Source: Vibrio toranzoniae (GTDB lineage: Bacteria > Pseudomonadota > Gammaproteobacteria > Enterobacterales > Vibrionaceae). From it: 64,000 nucleotides of DNA. Where the stretch lies: positions 2,356,001 through 2,420,000 of the forward strand of contig NZ_AP025514.1 in NCBI RefSeq assembly GCF_024347655.1, given 5' to 3'. Below, piece by piece: positions 29,409 through 39,541 of the stretch. How positions within the stretch are numbered: position 1 is the first letter of the stretch; each line of letters starts with the position of its first letter. A program made the position numbers and the translations under genes. Under the pieces are notes generated by a model that was not told where the DNA came from, did no database searches, and was given only the letters and a program-made list of their open reading frames with translations.

Positions 29409-31301
29409 ATGTTACGTAAACGTAGCCAAATCCGTGATTACAAAGCAGAAGCACGACTATTTACTAGTCGTGCTTTTGTTGCGTTTATAGGGATCATCGT
29501 GATGATGTCGATGTTGGTTGTTAACCTGTATAACATTCAAGTCAACCAGTATCAGGACTATAAAACTCGCTCCAACGACAACCGTATCAAGGTCGTTCCA
29601 ATCGCCCCCAATCGCGGTTTGATTTACGATCGCAATGGCGTCCTTCTTGCTGAAAACCGTCCAGTTTTTAACTTAGAAGTTACACCAGAAAAAATTAAAA
29701 ATATGGATGATACTATCGTCCGTTTACAAACTTTAATCGATATTCCGCCAGAACGTATCGAGCGCTTTAATCGTGATCGCCGAAATTCACGACGTTTTAA
29801 ATCCGTTCCAATTTTAAACCAACTGACTCAAGAGCAAGTGGCGGTTTTTTCCGTAAATCAGCACAAGTTCCCGGGCGTTGAAGTGACAGGCACACTAAAG
29901 CGTTTTTATCCGTATGGTGATGTACTGACCCACGTTATTGGCTACGTATCTCGTATCAATGACAGAGACATACAACGACTAGAGCGCGAAGAGAAATACG
30001 CCAATTATCAAGCGACTCGTGACATTGGTAAGCTAGGTATTGAAAGGTACTACGAAGATACGCTGCATGGGACAGCGGGTTACCAAGAAGTCGAAGTTAA
30101 CAGCCGTGGTCGAGTCATTCGCACATTAAAATTTGTTCCTTCCATTCCAGGTAAAGATATTGTTCTCAACCTCGATATCAACCTACAACTTTACGTGCAT
30201 AAAATACTTGATGGTCGTCGAGGTTCAGCTGTCGTTCTCGATCCGAAAGATAACGGTGTACTGGCTATGGTTTCCAGCCCAAGCTATGACCCAAACGCCT
30301 TTGTTCATGGTATATCTTCAAAAGGTTACAACGCCTTATTACAAAACAAAGATAGACCTTTGGTTAACCGTGCAACACTAGGTATTTATCCACCAGCTTC
30401 TACTATCAAACCGTTCATTGCCGTTGCAGCTCTGCAAGAGGGCGTAATAACGCCAAATACAACGCGTAATGACCCCGGTTATTGGAAGATACCAAACTCG
30501 AAAACAAAACCGTTCCGTGATTGGCGTCGCTGGGGACACGGTAAAGTTGATATTGTCCAAGCCATTGAAGAATCTGTTGATACGTTCTTCTACCAAATAT
30601 CCTTTGATCTAGGCATAGATCGTTTATCTAAGTGGATGATGCTATTTGGCTTTGGGGACTACACTGGGATCGATATTTACGAAGAAAGTAAAGCCAACAT
30701 GCCTACTCGTGAATGGAAGATGGCAAGACACCGTGTGCCTTGGTATCAAGGTGATACCATTCCTGTTGGTATTGGCCAAGGCTACTGGACAGCCACACCT
30801 ATGCAAATCGCCAAGGCCACCTCTGTATTAGTCAACGAAGGTAAAGTGACAGCACCTCACTTGTTGCGCTCGACGATTGAGAATGCCCAGCCGTTCGATG
30901 AACAAACAATATCAGAGATCGTAACTTACCCCCCTATTACCGGTGTTAAACAAAAGTACTGGGATATAGCGCAAGAAGGTATGAGGTTGGTAAACCACGG
31001 GCGTAAAGGTACGGCAAGACGCTCATTCCGAAATATGTCTTACCAAACCGCGGGTAAGTCAGGAACAGCACAGGTCTTTGGCTTGAAGGAGAATGAAGAG
31101 TACAACGCTGACGAGATTGCCGAGCACTTACGCGATCACGCTCTATTTACTGGTTACGCTCCTTTTGAAAACCCTGAAGCCGTAGTCACCATTGTTTTAG
31201 AAAATGCAGGTGGCGGTTCATCAAATGGTGGGCCAGTAGTAAGACAAATTCTAGACCATATTATCCTTGCAGAAGATGACGACAGTAAGGCAACAAAATA
31301 A
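29409..31301 (+). CDS. mrdA: Penicillin-binding protein 2 (elongasome transpeptidase)
   Basis: Class B PBP that cross-links peptidoglycan during side-wall growth with its partner RodA. I prefer the ATG at 29409 (630 residues); an in-frame GTG at 29403 would add two. One N-terminal membrane segment (about residues 22-42), a dimerisation domain, then the transpeptidase. The active-site SxxK is STIK with Ser331 and Lys334, the second motif is SVD in [10 protein letters not shown] and the third is KSG in [11 protein letters not shown]. The stop overlaps the rodA ATG by one base (TAATG). Confidence 0.97.
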   Translation: MLRKRSQIRDYKAEARLFTSRAFVAFIGIIVMMSMLVVNLYNIQVNQYQDYKTRSNDNRIKVVPIAPNRGLIYDRNGVLLAENRPVFNLEVTPEKIKNMDDTIVRLQTLIDIPPERIERFNRDRRNSRRFKSVPILNQLTQEQVAVFSVNQHKFPGVEVTGTLKRFYPYGDVLTHVIGYVSRINDRDIQRLEREEKYANYQATRDIGKLGIERYYEDTLHGTAGYQEVEVNSRGRVIRTLKFVPSIPGKDIVLNLDINLQLYVHKILDGRRGSAVVLDPKDNGVLAMVSSPSYDPNAFVHGISSKGYNALLQNKDRPLVNRATLGIYPPASTIKPFIAVAALQEGVITPNTTRNDPGYWKIPNSKTKPFRDWRRWGHGKVDIVQAIEESVDTFFYQISFDLGIDRLSKWMMLFGFGDYTGIDIYEESKANMPTREWKMARHRVPWYQGDTIPVGIGQGYWTATPMQIAKATSVLVNEGKVTAPHLLRSTIENAQPFDEQTISEIVTYPPITGVKQKYWDIAQEGMRLVNHGRKGTARRSFRNMSYQTAGKSGTAQVFGLKENEEYNADEIAEHLRDHALFTGYAPFENPEAVVTIVLENAGGGSSNGGPVVRQILDHIILAEDDDSKATK

Positions 31302-32422
31302 TGAAACTTGATCCTTCAACAGGGAGAAATAGAGCCTTATTTGAAAGGCTACATATCGACCTAACACTATTACTCGGTATCCTAGCTTTAATGGGCTTCG
31401 CCTTACTGATAATGTACAGCGCGAGTGGTCAAAGCCTGGCAATGATGGATCGCCAGGCCATGCGCATGGCACTCTCCTTGGGGGTTATGATTTTCTTAGC
31501 GCAAATTTCGCCTCGTACCTACGAAACCTTAGCTCCACTGCTGTTCGCTGTTGGTGTCATTCTACTATTGGGGGTGTTATTTTTTGGTGAAGCTTCTAAA
31601 GGTGCACAGCGTTGGTTGAACTTCGGCTTTGTTCGATTCCAGCCTTCTGAACTATTGAAACTTGCGGTACCTTTGATGCTGGCACGTTTTATCGGTAAGC
31701 GCTCACTTCCGCCCACCTTACAGACCTTGACACTCTCTTTAGTCATGGTTCTTGTACCGACTATTTTAATCGCTAAGCAACCCGATTTAGGAACATCGAT
31801 ACTCATCGCGGCGTCAGGTATCTTCGTAATATTCCTTTCAGGTATTAGTTGGAAGATCATCGCCAGTGCCGCAATTGCTCTTGGCGCGTTCATTCCAATT
31901 CTGTGGTTCTTCTTGATGCGCGAATATCAAAAAGTACGGGTAAGAACCCTTTTTGACCCTGAATCCGATCCATTAGGTGCGGGTTACCACATCATTCAGA
32001 GTAAGATTGCGATAGGTTCGGGTGGGATATCAGGAAAAGGTTGGCTGCAAGGCACGCAGTCTCAACTGGAGTTTATCCCAGAACGACACACCGACTTCAT
32101 TTTTGCAGTGATTGCCGAAGAGTGGGGCATGATTGGTATTTTGTTTTTGCTTGCTATTTACCTGTTTATTATTGGACGCGGGTTAATACTTGCGAGCCAA
32201 GCGCAAACGGCCTTTGGCCGAATGATGGGCGGCAGTATTGTATTGAGCTTCTTCGTCTATATTTTTGTAAACATTGGCATGGTAAGTGGCATCCTTCCAG
32301 TTGTAGGTGTCCCCCTTCCTCTGGTTAGTTATGGCGGTACTTCAATGGTTACCCTTATGGCTGGTTTTGGTATTTTAATGTCTATCCATACACATAGAAA
32401 AGCATTCTCAAAGGCGACCTAA
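31301..32422 (+). CDS. rodA: Peptidoglycan glycosyltransferase RodA
   Basis: SEDS-family polymerase that builds glycan strands for cell elongation together with PBP2. 373 residues (E. coli 370) and about ten membrane helices. The large periplasmic loop carries [21 protein letters not shown] and [20 protein letters not shown], the latter holding the essential aspartate. The [15 protein letters not shown] signature is near the C-terminus. It overlaps mrdA by one base. Also called mrdB. Confidence 0.97.
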   Translation: MKLDPSTGRNRALFERLHIDLTLLLGILALMGFALLIMYSASGQSLAMMDRQAMRMALSLGVMIFLAQISPRTYETLAPLLFAVGVILLLGVLFFGEASKGAQRWLNFGFVRFQPSELLKLAVPLMLARFIGKRSLPPTLQTLTLSLVMVLVPTILIAKQPDLGTSILIAASGIFVIFLSGISWKIIASAAIALGAFIPILWFFLMREYQKVRVRTLFDPESDPLGAGYHIIQSKIAIGSGGISGKGWLQGTQSQLEFIPERHTDFIFAVIAEEWGMIGILFLLAIYLFIIGRGLILASQAQTAFGRMMGGSIVLSFFVYIFVNIGMVSGILPVVGVPLPLVSYGGTSMVTLMAGFGILMSIHTHRKAFSKAT

Positions 32423-32425
32423 TCG

Positions 32426-33265
32426 ATGTCTATTAAAACGTTTCCAAAAAAAGCATCCTTGGTTGATGAACTGCCAATCAAAAAAATAGTCTCTATCTTA
32501 GGGCTAGCGATTTTAATTAATGGTTGTTCTTCACAGCAGCCAACAGGCCGCTACGATATTGATTCAGATATTGCACCAGACGCACCTATCTCGGTAGAGC
32601 ATTTAGAGGACGCTCACCCTCAGTATGAACCGTACAGCTTAGGTGGTAACACGGATTACACTCTGCGTGGCGAAAACTACAAAATAGTACAAAAGACCCA
32701 AGGGTTTACTGAGAAAGGCAAAGCCTCTTGGTACGGTAAGAAATTTCATGGTCATTTAACGTCTAATGGCGAGATCTACGACATGTATTCGATGTCTGCA
32801 GCGCACAAAACATTACCCATTCCAAGCTATGTAAAAGTGACGAATACCGACAATAACAAAACCACGATTGTTCGTATCAATGACCGCGGCCCATTTCATG
32901 AAGGCCGAATCATTGACCTTAGTTATGCGGCGGCTTACAAGCTCGATGTTTTGAGAACGGGCACGGCTAATGTGGAGATTGAAGTCATCACAGTCGCTAT
33001 GCCGACCGATGCGAATAAAAAAGCCACTTTACCTCAATTTATCATTCAGGTTGCCACATCTCGGCATAAAGACAGAACTGAGAACTTAGCCAAAGATCTA
33101 GGTGGAAAGCTTGCAGTAGCAACCTTCTTACAGTCAAATGATGATAACTACCGTCTGATGCTTGGGCCATTTCATGACTATGCGCTGACTCAAGAGAAAT
33201 TAAAACAGGTTAAGCTTATGGGTTACCCGTCAGCTTATATAAAAAAACACACACTAACTCGCTAA
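32426..33265 (+). CDS. rlpA: Septal ring lytic transglycosylase RlpA
   Basis: Outer-membrane lipoprotein; the family cleaves glycan strands lacking stem peptides at the division site. 279 residues. An unusually long N-region precedes the lipobox INGC with Cys34. The double-psi beta-barrel domain (about 90-185) shows GKASWYGKKFHGHLTSNGE, AAHKTLPIPSYVKVTN and RINDRGPFHEGRIIDLS, with the catalytic-type Glu, His and Asp residues. A C-terminal SPOR domain (about 205-275) binds denuded glycan. It starts three bases after rodA and precedes dacA, as in E. coli. Confidence 0.94.
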   Translation: MSIKTFPKKASLVDELPIKKIVSILGLAILINGCSSQQPTGRYDIDSDIAPDAPISVEHLEDAHPQYEPYSLGGNTDYTLRGENYKIVQKTQGFTEKGKASWYGKKFHGHLTSNGEIYDMYSMSAAHKTLPIPSYVKVTNTDNNKTTIVRINDRGPFHEGRIIDLSYAAAYKLDVLRTGTANVEIEVITVAMPTDANKKATLPQFIIQVATSRHKDRTENLAKDLGGKLAVATFLQSNDDNYRLMLGPFHDYALTQEKLKQVKLMGYPSAYIKKHTLTR

Positions 33266-33358
33266 TTAATCTAACAGTTACTTCTGGTAATCAGCGCTCT
33301 GGTGTGACAGAGTGATTCTGTTAAGATATGAATAGTTAACCAAATAATTGCATTCAAA

Positions 33359-34540
33359 ATGATTAAATCTAATAAACTTGTTAAATCGATTTTTGCTACT
33401 TCTGTTGCGCTTTCAGCAACAATAGCTACATCATCATTCGCCGCTCCTATTGTTGTTCCTGACGCACCCCAAATCGCCGCTAAAGGTTTTGTTCTAATGG
33501 ATTACCATTCGGGCAAAGTACTAGCCGAGAAAGAGATGAATACTCAACTTTCTCCAGCAAGTTTAACCAAGATGATGACGAGCTACGTGATTGGCCAAGA
33601 GCTTGATCGTGGTAACATCAACCTGAACGACGACGTTGTAATCAGCGAAAATGCTTGGGCTAAAAATTTCCCAGATTCATCTAAAATGTTCGTTGAAGTG
33701 GGTACAACGGTTAAAGTTGAAGAACTGAACCGCGGAATCATTATTCAATCAGGTAACGATGCTTGTGTTGCTATGGCCGAACACATTGCCGGATCTGAAG
33801 ACGCATTTGTTGATCTCATGAACGCATGGGCAAGCTCTATCGGCATGAAAGGCACGCACTTCGCTAACGTGCACGGTTTAGATAACCCGAACCTATACTC
33901 AACGCCTTATGATATGGCGCTACTTGGTCAGGCGCTGATTCGCGACGTTCCTGATGAGTATCGTATCTACTCAGAGAAAAAATTCACTTACAATGGCATA
34001 ACCCAATACAACCGTAACGGTCTGTTGTGGGACAAGAGCATGAACGTTGATGGCATAAAAACTGGCCACACGAACAACGCAGGTTACAGCCTAGTAAGCT
34101 CAGCGACAGAAGGAAAAATGCGCTTAGTTGCTGTTGTTATGGGCACTAAGAATACAAACGCTCGTAAGACCGAAAGCAAAAAGCTACTGAGCTACGGTTT
34201 CCGTTTCTTCGAAACAGTTGCACCACATACAGCCGGTGAAACCTTCGTTGAAGAGAAGATCTGGATGGGTAGCCAAGATACCGTTGCTTTAGGCGTAGAC
34301 GAAGATACTTTCGTTACGCTTCCTCGTGGTCAAGCGAAGAACTTAAAGGCAAGCTTCGTTCTTGAGAAAGAGCTAGAAGCGCCAATCAGTAAAGGCGATG
34401 TTGTAGGTAAGCTGTTCTATCAAGTAGACGGTGAAGACGTTGCTGAATACCCACTGCTCGCACTTGAAAATGTAGAGCAAGGCAGCCTATTTAGCCGTCT
34501 GTGGGACTACTTAGTACTGCTTTTCAAAGGTTTCTTCTAA
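33359..34540 (+). CDS. dacA: D-alanyl-D-alanine carboxypeptidase (PBP5/6 family)
   Basis: Trims the terminal D-Ala from peptidoglycan pentapeptides in the periplasm. 393 residues with a signal peptide ending about SSFAAP. Active-site motifs: SLTK with Ser68 and Lys71, SGN at 131-133, and KTG at 234-236. The C-terminal beta domain is followed by an amphipathic anchor helix (SLFSRLWDYLVLLFKGFF) that ties it to the inner membrane. It is the last gene of the mrdA-rodA-rlpA-dacA group; a terminator follows. Confidence 0.97.
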   Translation: MIKSNKLVKSIFATSVALSATIATSSFAAPIVVPDAPQIAAKGFVLMDYHSGKVLAEKEMNTQLSPASLTKMMTSYVIGQELDRGNINLNDDVVISENAWAKNFPDSSKMFVEVGTTVKVEELNRGIIIQSGNDACVAMAEHIAGSEDAFVDLMNAWASSIGMKGTHFANVHGLDNPNLYSTPYDMALLGQALIRDVPDEYRIYSEKKFTYNGITQYNRNGLLWDKSMNVDGIKTGHTNNAGYSLVSSATEGKMRLVAVVMGTKNTNARKTESKKLLSYGFRFFETVAPHTAGETFVEEKIWMGSQDTVALGVDEDTFVTLPRGQAKNLKASFVLEKELEAPISKGDVVGKLFYQVDGEDVAEYPLLALENVEQGSLFSRLWDYLVLLFKGFF

Positions 34541-34623
34541 CGAGTTAAAGGTTTGTTCTAAACAATACCTAAACTTCTTACAGAGCTAACCTAATGAGTA
34601 AGTTCATAATTTACTCATTAGCG

Positions 34624-34652
34624 AAAAAAAAGCCGCTATGTGCGGCTTTTGT
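34624..34652 (+). terminator. Terminator of dacA
   Basis: AAAGCCGC pairs with GCGGCTTT around TATGT, with an A-run before and TTGTTG after. It lies about 90 bases past the dacA stop. Confidence 0.85.
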
Positions 34653-34774
34653 TGATCTTGAGTTCGATGATATTTACACGTAATATTCCGCCTTATTACT
34701 CGTGTCTGTTGACCGAACACGCTTTTTATCGACATATCGCCAATTTGCGAGAGTCTAGCCTTTTGGAGCTAATC

Positions 34775-35050
34775 ATGAACATCAATTCTGATGCAAAACT
34801 AAAAGACCTCTTAGAGTTCCCTTGTTCATTCACTTACAAGGTAATGGGCCACGCTAAGCCAGAACTGACTGAGCTAGTGCTAGAAGTGATCCAGCGTCAT
34901 GCTCCTGGTGACTACAGTCCAACGCTAAAACCGAGTGCGAAAGGTAACTACCACTCCGTTTCTATCAATATTACTGCGACATCAATCGAACAAGTAGAAA
35001 CACTATATAAAGAACTGGGCGAGATCGAAATCGTTCGGATGGTTCTGTAG
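34775..35050 (+). CDS. ybeD: DUF493 family protein YbeD
   Basis: 91-residue protein of the YbeD/DUF493 family, a small ferredoxin-like alpha/beta fold. I start it at the ATG at 34775, with GGAG eight bases upstream; the open frame extends further 5' but that part overlaps the dacA terminator and does not resemble the family. Recognisable segments are [20 protein letters not shown] and [15 protein letters not shown]. The biochemical role is unknown. Its place between dacA and lipB is conserved in E. coli. Confidence 0.94.
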   Translation: MNINSDAKLKDLLEFPCSFTYKVMGHAKPELTELVLEVIQRHAPGDYSPTLKPSAKGNYHSVSINITATSIEQVETLYKELGEIEIVRMVL

Positions 35051-35064
35051 TTTTCGATTACGCA

Positions 35065-35098
35065 TGAAAAACAGCGGCTTATTGCCGCTGTTTTTATT
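35065..35098 (+). terminator. Terminator of ybeD
   Basis: Twelve-base perfect stem AAAAACAGCGGC/GCCGCTGTTTTT with a TTATT loop and a T-rich tail, 16 bases after the stop. Confidence 0.92.
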
Positions 35099-35181
35099 TA
35101 AAGCTTTCTATCAATGCCGAATTCATTCAACTTAATTTTAAATAAATACAAAGAAAGTTGAAAAACCTTGCAGTCCGTCTG

Positions 35182-35210
35182 TAGTTAGAATCATGTTTCG
35201 CGTTTATAAT
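35182..35210 (+). promoter_or_regulatory. Candidate lipBA promoter
   Basis: A consensus -10 TATAAT (35205-35210) has a weak -35 TAGTTA (35182-35187) 17 bases upstream. It lies 36 bases before the lipB start and after the ybeD terminator. Confidence 0.5.
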
Positions 35211-35245
35211 GCGTTCACTTTGTTAATCCTTGAGGGAGTGCTGAT

Positions 35246-35905
35246 TTGCAAAATAAGCTAATTGTAAAAAAATTAGGTCGTCAGGATTACGAACCTGTAT
35301 GGAAAGCCATGCATAAGTTCACAGACGAACGCACAGAAGAAGATGTAGACCAAGTTTGGTTAGTTGAACATAACCCTGTCTTCACTCAAGGACAAGCAGG
35401 TAAAGCTGAGCATGTATTAAATGCTGGTGATATCCCTGTGGTACAAAGCGATCGCGGTGGCCAAGTGACTTATCATGGCCCGGGTCAGTTAGTCGCTTAC
35501 TTTTTGATTAATATCCGCCGCAAGAAATTCGGAGTACGTGATTTGGTGACTCATATCGAGAACCTCGTAATCAATACTATGAAAGCTTACAATATAGATT
35601 CAGCTGCCCGACCTGACGCTCCTGGTGTTTATGTCGATGGCAAGAAGATCTGTTCACTCGGATTACGTATTCGACGCGGCTGCTCCTTCCACGGGCTAGC
35701 ACTCAACGTTAATATGGATCTGTCTCCTTTCCTACGCATTAATCCATGTGGTTACCAAGGTATGGAAATGGCACAAGTAAGCCAACTCGGTGGACCAAGT
35801 GAATTAGAAAACGTTGAGCAACAGTTAATACAAGAGCTTGTAGAATTACTCGATTATGACCAAGTAGACATTCAAGCCACCAGTAACATTACAGCAGAAG
35901 CATAA
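35246..35905 (+). CDS. lipB: Octanoyltransferase LipB
   Basis: Moves octanoate from acyl carrier protein to the lipoyl domains of 2-oxoacid dehydrogenases, the first step of de novo lipoylation. 219 residues, starting at a TTG with GGGAG upstream. Family segments are complete: [30 protein letters not shown], the catalytic lysine in [19 protein letters not shown] and the catalytic cysteine in [12 protein letters not shown]. It is four bases upstream of lipA, so the two steps are made together. Confidence 0.97.
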   Translation: MQNKLIVKKLGRQDYEPVWKAMHKFTDERTEEDVDQVWLVEHNPVFTQGQAGKAEHVLNAGDIPVVQSDRGGQVTYHGPGQLVAYFLINIRRKKFGVRDLVTHIENLVINTMKAYNIDSAARPDAPGVYVDGKKICSLGLRIRRGCSFHGLALNVNMDLSPFLRINPCGYQGMEMAQVSQLGGPSELENVEQQLIQELVELLDYDQVDIQATSNITAEA

Positions 35906-35909
35906 AATC

Positions 35910-36875
35910 ATGAGCAAACCAATCCAAATGGAAAAAGGCGTTAAATATCGTGACGCTGACAAAATGGCATTAATTCCCGTAAAGAATATGCCTGCTGAAC
36001 AGAAAGAAGTTCTACGCAAGCCTGACTGGATGAAGATTAAACTGCCTTCAGACAGCCATCGTATCCAAGAAATCAAATCTGCAATGCGCAAAAACAACCT
36101 ACATTCAGTTTGTGAAGAAGCGTCTTGTCCTAACCTAGCCGAGTGCTTTAACCACGGTACGGCAACGTTTATGATTCTTGGCGCTATCTGTACTCGCCGC
36201 TGCCCGTTCTGTGATGTTGCCCATGGTCGCCCGGTTGCTCCTGAAGCAGAAGAGCCGAAGAAACTGGCTAAGACGATTAAAGACATGAAACTGAAGTACG
36301 TAGTAATCACTTCAGTTGACCGCGATGATCTACGTGATGGTGGCGCTCAGCACTTTGCTGACTGTAACCGTGAAATTCGTGAGCAAAACCCAAATATTCG
36401 TATCGAAACACTGGTTCCTGACTTCCGTGGTCGTATGGACGTTGCACTTGATCTAATGAAAGACAACCCGCCAGATGTTTTCAACCACAACCTAGAGACA
36501 GCGCCACGTCTATACCGTAAAGCGCGTCCAGGTGCGAACTACAAGTGGTCTCTTGATCTACTGAAAAAATTCAAAGAGCAACACCCTGATATTCCAACAA
36601 AGTCAGGTGTAATGATGGGTCTTGGTGAGACTAAAGAAGAGATCGTTCAAGTACTGAAAGACCTTCGTGAACATGGTGTAACTATGCTGACACTAGGCCA
36701 ATACCTAGCGCCAAGCCGTCACCACTTACCAGTAGAACGTTACGTGCCGCCTTCTGAGTTCGATGAACTAAAAGAGATTGCTCTTGAACTAGGCTTCACT
36801 CACGCCGCTTGTGGCCCGTTTGTGCGTTCTTCTTACCATGCCGACTTGCAAGCTCAAGGTATGGAAATTAAGTAA
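35910..36875 (+). CDS. lipA: Lipoyl synthase LipA
   Basis: Radical-SAM enzyme that inserts two sulphur atoms into protein-bound octanoate. 321 residues, as in E. coli. The auxiliary cluster ligands C68, C73 and C79 ([12 protein letters not shown]) and the radical-SAM ligands C94, C98 and C101 (CTRRCPFC) carry exactly the E. coli numbers. The C-terminal RSSYHAD serine ligand is present. It follows lipB and is closed by a strong terminator. Confidence 0.98.
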   Translation: MSKPIQMEKGVKYRDADKMALIPVKNMPAEQKEVLRKPDWMKIKLPSDSHRIQEIKSAMRKNNLHSVCEEASCPNLAECFNHGTATFMILGAICTRRCPFCDVAHGRPVAPEAEEPKKLAKTIKDMKLKYVVITSVDRDDLRDGGAQHFADCNREIREQNPNIRIETLVPDFRGRMDVALDLMKDNPPDVFNHNLETAPRLYRKARPGANYKWSLDLLKKFKEQHPDIPTKSGVMMGLGETKEEIVQVLKDLREHGVTMLTLGQYLAPSRHHLPVERYVPPSEFDELKEIALELGFTHAACGPFVRSSYHADLQAQGMEIK

Positions 36876-36897
36876 TCACATAGCTTAAACCAAAATT

Positions 36898-36934
36898 GAA
36901 AAGGCGCTGAACTGTATGTTCAGCGCCTTTTTTC
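36898..36934 (+). terminator. Terminator of lipBA
   Basis: Stem AAAAGGCGCTGAAC with GTTCAGCGCCTTTT around TGTAT, then a run of T residues. Starts 23 bases after the lipA stop. Confidence 0.94.
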
Positions 36935-36961
36935 TATCGAGTAAAACAAGCTTGTTCGATA

Positions 36962-36996
36962 TAAAAACAACAAGGCCACTCAATAAGAGTGGCCTT
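36962..36996 (-). terminator. Terminator of the NSS transporter gene
   Basis: On the minus strand AAGGCCACTC pairs with GAGTGGCCTT around TTATT, followed by GTTGTTTTTAT. It faces the lipA terminator in the convergent gap. Confidence 0.85.
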
Positions 36997-37033
36997 GAAC
37001 TACACGTCTAATGCTCTAGGCAGTAAATGGTTA

Positions 37034-38395
37034 CTAACCGAAAGAAGCCCAAATAACCGTTGCCACTAAGCCTGGGCATACGAACTTCACATACATTGGC
37101 CACACTTTACCAAACCAGCCAAGTTGAAAATCAGGACAGCCTTGCTCAAGCTCTTTCACTTTTGAAGCTCGGCTCCACACCCAGCCGCCAAACAGGCAGA
37201 ACATCAGTGCTGCAATCGGTTGAAGGTATTGAGTCGCTATCATCGCAACCATGCCAAACATCGCAGCAAAGTTGTAAACAATCACCACACTGAACAGTGC
37301 AATAGCACCACCAATCACCCAACTCGTTGCCGTTCGTCTGGTATTGAAACGCTCGCTCACTAGCGCTACAGGCCCTTCCAGCATCGAAATTGAAGAAGTA
37401 AGGGCTGCAATCGTTAGCAACAAGAAGAAGACAATTGCGAAGATCTGACCAAGTACACCTAAACTATCAAACATCAAAGGCAAAACCGTGAACACTAAAG
37501 TATCAGAACTTAACAACGAGCCATCTTCCGCATAGATTTGAACACCTTTTTGCATCGCGACAAACATTGCAGGCATTACGACCAAACCCGCAATAAAAGC
37601 AACCGCGGTATCAACCAAAGTAACGTTCATTGCCATTTTTGGCAGATTCTCTTTCTTGCTTAAGTAAGAACCATAAACCAACATTGAGCATCCACCAATG
37701 GTGAGCGAGAAGAATCCCTGTCCCATCGCTGCTAGAATCAGTTTTCTATCCCACACCTTTTCAAAGTTTGGCACTAAATAGTGCTTTAGGCCTTCCATCG
37801 CGCCAGCTTGCGTCATGATATAAACAAACAATAAACCGAACAACACAAACAGTGCAGGCATCAAACGCGTCGACCACTTCTCGATACCTTGCTTAACACC
37901 ACCCTGTACAATCAGAATAGTCAGTACATAGAACGCCACGGTACCAAATACATTGCGCTCAACACTGAAACCTTTAAACCAATCCGCAATAATCTCTAGG
38001 CCAATCAGGTCAGCAACAGCACCGATCAGGAAACAGATCAACCACCCACCAACAATGCTATAGAAAGCTAATACTGCACTTGGGACACTTAGGCCAATCC
38101 AGCCGACAAATTCACCGACTTTTTTGCCTAAAGGTTTTTTAGTTAAAGAGCGCATGCTATCGACAGGGTTCGCTTGACCATGACGCCCAATCGCCATCTC
38201 AACCACCAGCATTGGAAAAGCAACCACGAAGATCATGAACAAATAGACTAAGAGAAAAGCGCCACCACCGTTACTGGCAACTTGGGTTGGGAAGCCCCAA
38301 ATATTTCCCAAACCAACAGCGGCACCAGCCGCTGCTAAAATAAAACCCAAACGAGAGCTAAAATGCTCTCTTGAAGAGGAAGATTGTTGCTCCAT
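37034..38395 (-). CDS. Sodium-dependent transporter of the NSS (SNF) family
   Basis: Inner-membrane Na+-coupled symporter, probably for an amino acid. I start it at the ATG at 38395 (453 residues); a GTG at 38404 would add three. The N-terminal signature RLGFILAAAGAAVGLGNIWGFP marks helix 1 of the neurotransmitter:sodium symporter fold. About eleven or twelve membrane helices follow, including the sodium-site segment LLLTIAALTSSISMLEGP. Substrate cannot be read from sequence. It is a single-gene unit, convergent with lipA, and no riboswitch-like structure is evident upstream. Confidence 0.9.
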   Translation of the reverse strand: MEQQSSSSREHFSSRLGFILAAAGAAVGLGNIWGFPTQVASNGGGAFLLVYLFMIFVVAFPMLVVEMAIGRHGQANPVDSMRSLTKKPLGKKVGEFVGWIGLSVPSAVLAFYSIVGGWLICFLIGAVADLIGLEIIADWFKGFSVERNVFGTVAFYVLTILIVQGGVKQGIEKWSTRLMPALFVLFGLLFVYIMTQAGAMEGLKHYLVPNFEKVWDRKLILAAMGQGFFSLTIGGCSMLVYGSYLSKKENLPKMAMNVTLVDTAVAFIAGLVVMPAMFVAMQKGVQIYAEDGSLLSSDTLVFTVLPLMFDSLGVLGQIFAIVFFLLLTIAALTSSISMLEGPVALVSERFNTRRTATSWVIGGAIALFSVVIVYNFAAMFGMVAMIATQYLQPIAALMFCLFGGWVWSRASKVKELEQGCPDFQLGWFGKVWPMYVKFVCPGLVATVIWASFG

Positions 38396-38630
38396 ATCTC
38401 TCACATCAAAATCAGCGAACTAGTTTAGAAGTACAATAATAAAAAGTAATGTTAGGCACAACCAATAAATGAATAATTCGCTAATTTTTATAGTTAATTC
38501 ACTATTTAGAACCATCAAATTAACAGAAAGCCAGTTTTATTAATTTAAATACATCGAGAAAACCAAATAGCCCTCTACCTCAAAACTAACCAACACTAAA
38601 ATAACCTTATCAACTCAATCCAATAGAAAC

Positions 38631-38657
38631 AAAAAAAGCACCAATCGGTGCTCTTTT
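38631..38657 (-). terminator. Terminator of the DUF2884 gene
   Basis: On the minus strand AGCACC/GGTGCT around GATT, followed by seven T residues. Confidence 0.85.
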
Positions 38658-38676
38658 TATTCCTATCCACTTCAGG

Positions 38677-39453
38677 TTAGATCGTAAATACCTGATAATC
38701 TTTTAGGTTCGGAATGATGTCATGCAGCTCTTGCTCTTGTTCTGCCATCTCATCTAGAGAATCACAAAACTCAGCCGTTTCTTCTTCTACTTGTTGAGCA
38801 TGCTCTTTCATTTTCTCTTCTACTGTGAGCTTTAATTCAGCCATACTATCAGCCAACTCGGTAAGATTTAATCCACCCTCTTGCTTCATTTTCTCTGACA
38901 TCGCATTAAAAGCGCTAGAGATAAACTCTTGGTTAAAGATTTTCTTAGCCTTATCGAAATCTTCAGACCAACCATTGGCCATCGAGTCAAAACTATTAGC
39001 TGGCAGCACTAACTCACCGTCTTTATAATAACGAGCTTCTAGTTCTGCGAAGTACTCTTTCATTGAACTTTTTACATTATCAAAAGACTCAGGGGAATCG
39101 AGGCTAACCGCGATGTCATCAATAACGTCATTAGCTAGCGCTAAGCTATCGTTAGCCATTTGTTTCGCTCGTGGTAAATACTCACTCATGTTGTCACGGT
39201 ATTCCTCTATTGCTGCTTGTTGATCAGCATCGAGTTCAACCTTTTCACCATGGATATAGAGATCATTATTGTTATCAAAGACAGCAGTATCACCATTCAC
39301 TTGGTGGATTTCGACTTTTTGATCATCGATTCGTAATTCATTCTTCAAATCAACTCGACACTGAGCTGCAAACGTTGGCAAGCTCACAACAGCTATTGCA
39401 GCTGTTAGTGATGCAATTAATACATTGTTTTTCATAAATATATTGCTTTTCAT
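38677..39453 (-). CDS. DUF2884 family periplasmic protein (YggN-like)
   Basis: 258-residue exported protein with a signal peptide ending SLPTFAAQ. The ATG at 39453 has GAGAGG five bases upstream; an ATG at 39435 is also possible. The N-terminal beta-rich part (CRVDLKNELRIDDQKVEI, then DNNNDLYIHGEKVELDADQQ) and the following long helices resemble E. coli YggN. The helical part is acidic (about residues 85-250, rich in E, D and M), with a coiled-coil look near KMKEHAQQVEEETAEFC. Function is unknown; a periplasmic location is inferred. Confidence 0.75.
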   Translation of the reverse strand: MKSNIFMKNNVLIASLTAAIAVVSLPTFAAQCRVDLKNELRIDDQKVEIHQVNGDTAVFDNNNDLYIHGEKVELDADQQAAIEEYRDNMSEYLPRAKQMANDSLALANDVIDDIAVSLDSPESFDNVKSSMKEYFAELEARYYKDGELVLPANSFDSMANGWSEDFDKAKKIFNQEFISSAFNAMSEKMKQEGGLNLTELADSMAELKLTVEEKMKEHAQQVEEETAEFCDSLDEMAEQEQELHDIIPNLKDYQVFTI

Positions 39454-39541
39454 AACATCCTCTCATCAATCTGACAAATTACTATACCTTGGCTTTATGC
39501 TTCTTTGTCAGAGAAACGTTTTATATCTATTAGCCAGTTAG

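Noticed and set aside
34640..34774. 45-residue N-terminal extension of YbeD
   Set aside because: It overlaps the dacA terminator, lacks family resemblance, and the ATG at 34775 has a proper GGAG.
38396..38676. Possible glycine riboswitch upstream of the NSS transporter
   Set aside because: Such elements precede some Vibrio sodium symporters, but I see no paired aptamer core; the region is plain AT-rich sequence with one terminator for the opposite side.
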